Positions 9,679 to 11,206 of a stretch of DNA of 11,206 nucleotides are shown here, piece by piece (the first letter of the stretch is position 1; each line of letters begins with the position of its first letter). Both the position numbers and the translations under genes were made by a program. Below the pieces are notes generated by a model that searched no databases, had not been told where the DNA came from, and saw only the letters and a program-made list of their open reading frames with translations. This DNA comes from JBCCZC01 sp039188505 (GTDB taxonomy: Bacteria > Pseudomonadota > Gammaproteobacteria > Xanthomonadales > SZUA-38). The stretch lies in NCBI GenBank assembly GCA_039188505.1, contig JBCCZC010000170.1, forward strand, positions 1 to 11,206. The letters are read 5' to 3'.

Positions 9679-11206
9679 ATGACCTTTACACGACTCGTGG
9701 GCGTGATCGCCCTCGTGGCCGGGCTGGCGATGAGCTCAACGGCTCTCGCTCAGACGGCAACGATCGACTTCAACACCGCTTGCTGCGGCAACCCGTACAC
9801 CGAAGACGATTTCCGGCTTTCCGGTGCCTCCGGCAGCTTTTCGCAGAACGTGGGAAATCCGGGGGTGTTCGGGCCGCAGGGCTCCTGGACGGTCACGGTC
9901 ACCCATACAACGCCCGGAACGACGTTCACCGTCGCGTCCCTGCAGGCGATCACCTTCAACCAGGGCATCAGCAACGGCTCGGTCACCGTGACGCCGCCCA
10001 GTGGCCCCGCACAGACGATCAATGTCATCAATCAGCTTGGCCTGCGGACACTGAATCTGAACGCTGCGAATTTCTCCAACATCACCTCGTTCACGATCAG
10101 CGGCCAGTCCAATGACGCCGCACCCTTCAATCGAATCGGCGTCGACAACATCCAGATCAACAGCATCGTCCTCGGGCCCTCGGGTGGCCCGACGCCCCCG
10201 CCGATCGTCGCGCAAGTGACTCCCGTGAGCTCGCCGACCAACGATTCGACGCCAAGCTACACGTTCAGCACCACAAAGGCGGGCACGCTAACTGTCGGCG
10301 GGAGCTGCGGATCGGCTTCCGAGGGCGCGGTCAGCGCCGGCATTGTGACAATCAGTCTGACCGAGCCGAACAACGTAACGCCGTTGACCTCCGGCACTTA
10401 TTCCAACTGCAGCATCACGGTCACGGACGCCTCCGGGAACGCCAGTGCGCCGCTGGCGATATCGGCGTTCATTGTCGATACCATGGCGCCCATGTTGGCG
10501 GAGGTCACCGCGGTGACGACGCCGGACAATGACACGACGCCTGATGTGACATTCTCGACGAGCGAGGCAGGTACGCTGGTCGTGGGCGGCAGCTGCGGTA
10601 GCGGCAACGAAGGTGCGATCGGCTCTGGCAACCAGAACATCACGCTGACCCAGCCGAACAACATCTCGGCGTTGGCCGCAGGCACCTATTCCGACTGTAC
10701 GATCACGGTGACGGATGCAACGGGAAACAGCAGTGCACCGCTCACGCTGACTGCTTTCACGATCGATTTGACGGCACCGACGGTCTCCGAGTTGACGCCC
10801 GTGACCACGCCGACGAACGACCGGACGCCGGACGTGACCTTCTCGACGAACGAGGCCGGTACGCTGGCCGTGGGTGGCAGCTGCGGTAGCGGCGACGAAG
10901 GTGCGATCGGCTCTGGCAACCAGACGATTACGCTGACGCAAGCGGACAACAGCACGCCGTTGGCCGATGGGACGTTCAACGACTGTACGGTGACGGTGAT
11001 CGATGTGGCCGGGAACGCCAACACGCCGCTCACGCTGACTTCTTTCACGATCGATGCGATGGCGCCGACGGTCGTTGAGTTGACGGCGGTGACCACGCCG
11101 GCAAACGACTCGACGCCGGACGTGACCTTTAACACAGGTGCCACGCTTGAAGACGTCAAAGAGGCCCACGGTCATCTCGTGATCCTCCCGCAATGCTCAA
11201 ACTTCC
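9679..11206 (+). CDS. Secreted protein with tandem bacterial Ig-like repeats (5' part, open at window edge)
   Basis: The frame is open from the ATG to the right edge (509 codons seen), so the C-terminus is missing. Residues 1-24 are a clear signal peptide ending ALA before Gln25. Residues 25 to about 175 form a beta-rich region (starting ATIDFNTACCGNPYTEDDF) like the N-terminal domains of large bacterial extracellular proteins; I cannot name it more closely. From residue 180, three complete 96-residue repeats follow. Each reads in outline VTPVTTPTNDSTPDVTF, EAGTL-VGGSCGS, GTYSDCTITVTDATGN and FTIDxxAPT. This is a bacterial Ig-like domain, with two conserved cysteines per repeat that could form a disulfide. 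A fourth repeat starts at 11080 and loses register after about 11130. Proteins of this layout usually continue with more repeats and an anchoring or sorting tail, perhaps serving adhesion, but that part is not visible. Start is supported by AGGGGA at 9667. Confidence 0.85.
   Translation, partial: MTFTRLVGVIALVAGLAMSSTALAQTATIDFNTACCGNPYTEDDFRLSGASGSFSQNVGNPGVFGPQGSWTVTVTHTTPGTTFTVASLQAITFNQGISNGSVTVTPPSGPAQTINVINQLGLRTLNLNAANFSNITSFTISGQSNDAAPFNRIGVDNIQINSIVLGPSGGPTPPPIVAQVTPVSSPTNDSTPSYTFSTTKAGTLTVGGSCGSASEGAVSAGIVTISLTEPNNVTPLTSGTYSNCSITVTDASGNASAPLAISAFIVDTMAPMLAEVTAVTTPDNDTTPDVTFSTSEAGTLVVGGSCGSGNEGAIGSGNQNITLTQPNNISALAAGTYSDCTITVTDATGNSSAPLTLTAFTIDLTAPTVSELTPVTTPTNDRTPDVTFSTNEAGTLAVGGSCGSGDEGAIGSGNQTITLTQADNSTPLADGTFNDCTVTVIDVAGNANTPLTLTSFTIDAMAPTVVELTAVTTPANDSTPDVTFNTGATLEDVKEAHGHLVILPQCSNF
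10216..11206 (+). repeat. 288-bp tandem repeats encoding Ig-like domains (3 full, 1 partial)
   Basis: Unit starts are at 10216, 10504, 10792 and 11080, exactly 288 bases (96 codons) apart with no indel among the first three. Units 2 and 3 are closest: 10590-10635 and 10878-10923 differ at a single base. Unit 1 is more diverged, with SASEGAVSAGIV where the others have SG-EGAIGSGNQ. The fourth unit follows the pattern for about 50 bases and then departs. The DNA-level match of units 2 and 3 suggests recent duplication or gene conversion. Confidence 0.9.

Noticed and set aside
10288..11193. 301-codon minus-strand frame across the Ig-like repeats
   Set aside because: It is Arg/His-rich and itself repetitive with the 288-bp period, a by-product of the in-frame repeat on the plus strand, which has a signal peptide and ribosome site. 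Only its first ten codons, from the ATG at 11174, are of interest and are discussed as a possible chimeric end.

Overview
The window is high-GC DNA (roughly 65% by eye) carrying nine recognisable or probable genes on both strands. Signal peptides, a c-type di-haem cytochrome, a tricorn-type protease and a secreted Ig-like repeat protein point to a Gram-negative bacterium. A gammaproteobacterium from an aquatic or marine lineage is my best guess, but no rRNA or other taxonomic marker is present. I see no tRNA, rRNA, CRISPR array, transposase, integrase or phage gene.

Positions 17-3570 (+ strand) hold a redox and repair set. First is a Prx5-type peroxiredoxin closed by a strong terminator. Next is a secreted MauG/CcpA-type di-haem cytochrome c peroxidase, whose stop codon overlaps the start of a small three-helix membrane protein. 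Then come an OsmC-type thiol peroxidase-like protein and, two bases after its stop, a uracil-DNA-glycosylase-family protein with the four cysteines of a 4Fe-4S cluster. Peroxide removal, organic hydroperoxide handling and base-excision repair fit an oxidative-stress theme, but co-regulation is an inference.

Positions 3720-5264 (- strand) encode a secreted type I sulfatase with a complete formylglycine-type active site. About 440 bases upstream of it (5265-5702) carry no convincing gene, only two short dyads. A conserved-looking but unassigned 165-residue protein (5703-6200, -) is divergent from a large exported tricorn-type S41 protease (6320-9559, +), which ends at a strong 15-bp-stem terminator.

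From 9679 to the right edge is the start of a secreted protein that runs off the window. It has a signal peptide, an N-terminal beta-rich region and three complete, exactly 96-residue Ig-like repeats plus the start of a fourth. The fourth repeat loses register in the last roughly 75 bases. This is the oddest spot in the window and may be real domain change, a deletion, or a chimeric sequence end.

I found no clear case for an entirely new multi-gene system. The best leads are the MauG-like enzyme with a His pair where the second haem's axial Met/Tyr is expected plus its coupled membrane partner, the Gly-His variant tricorn active site, the two-cysteine 96-residue Ig repeats, and the broken fourth repeat.
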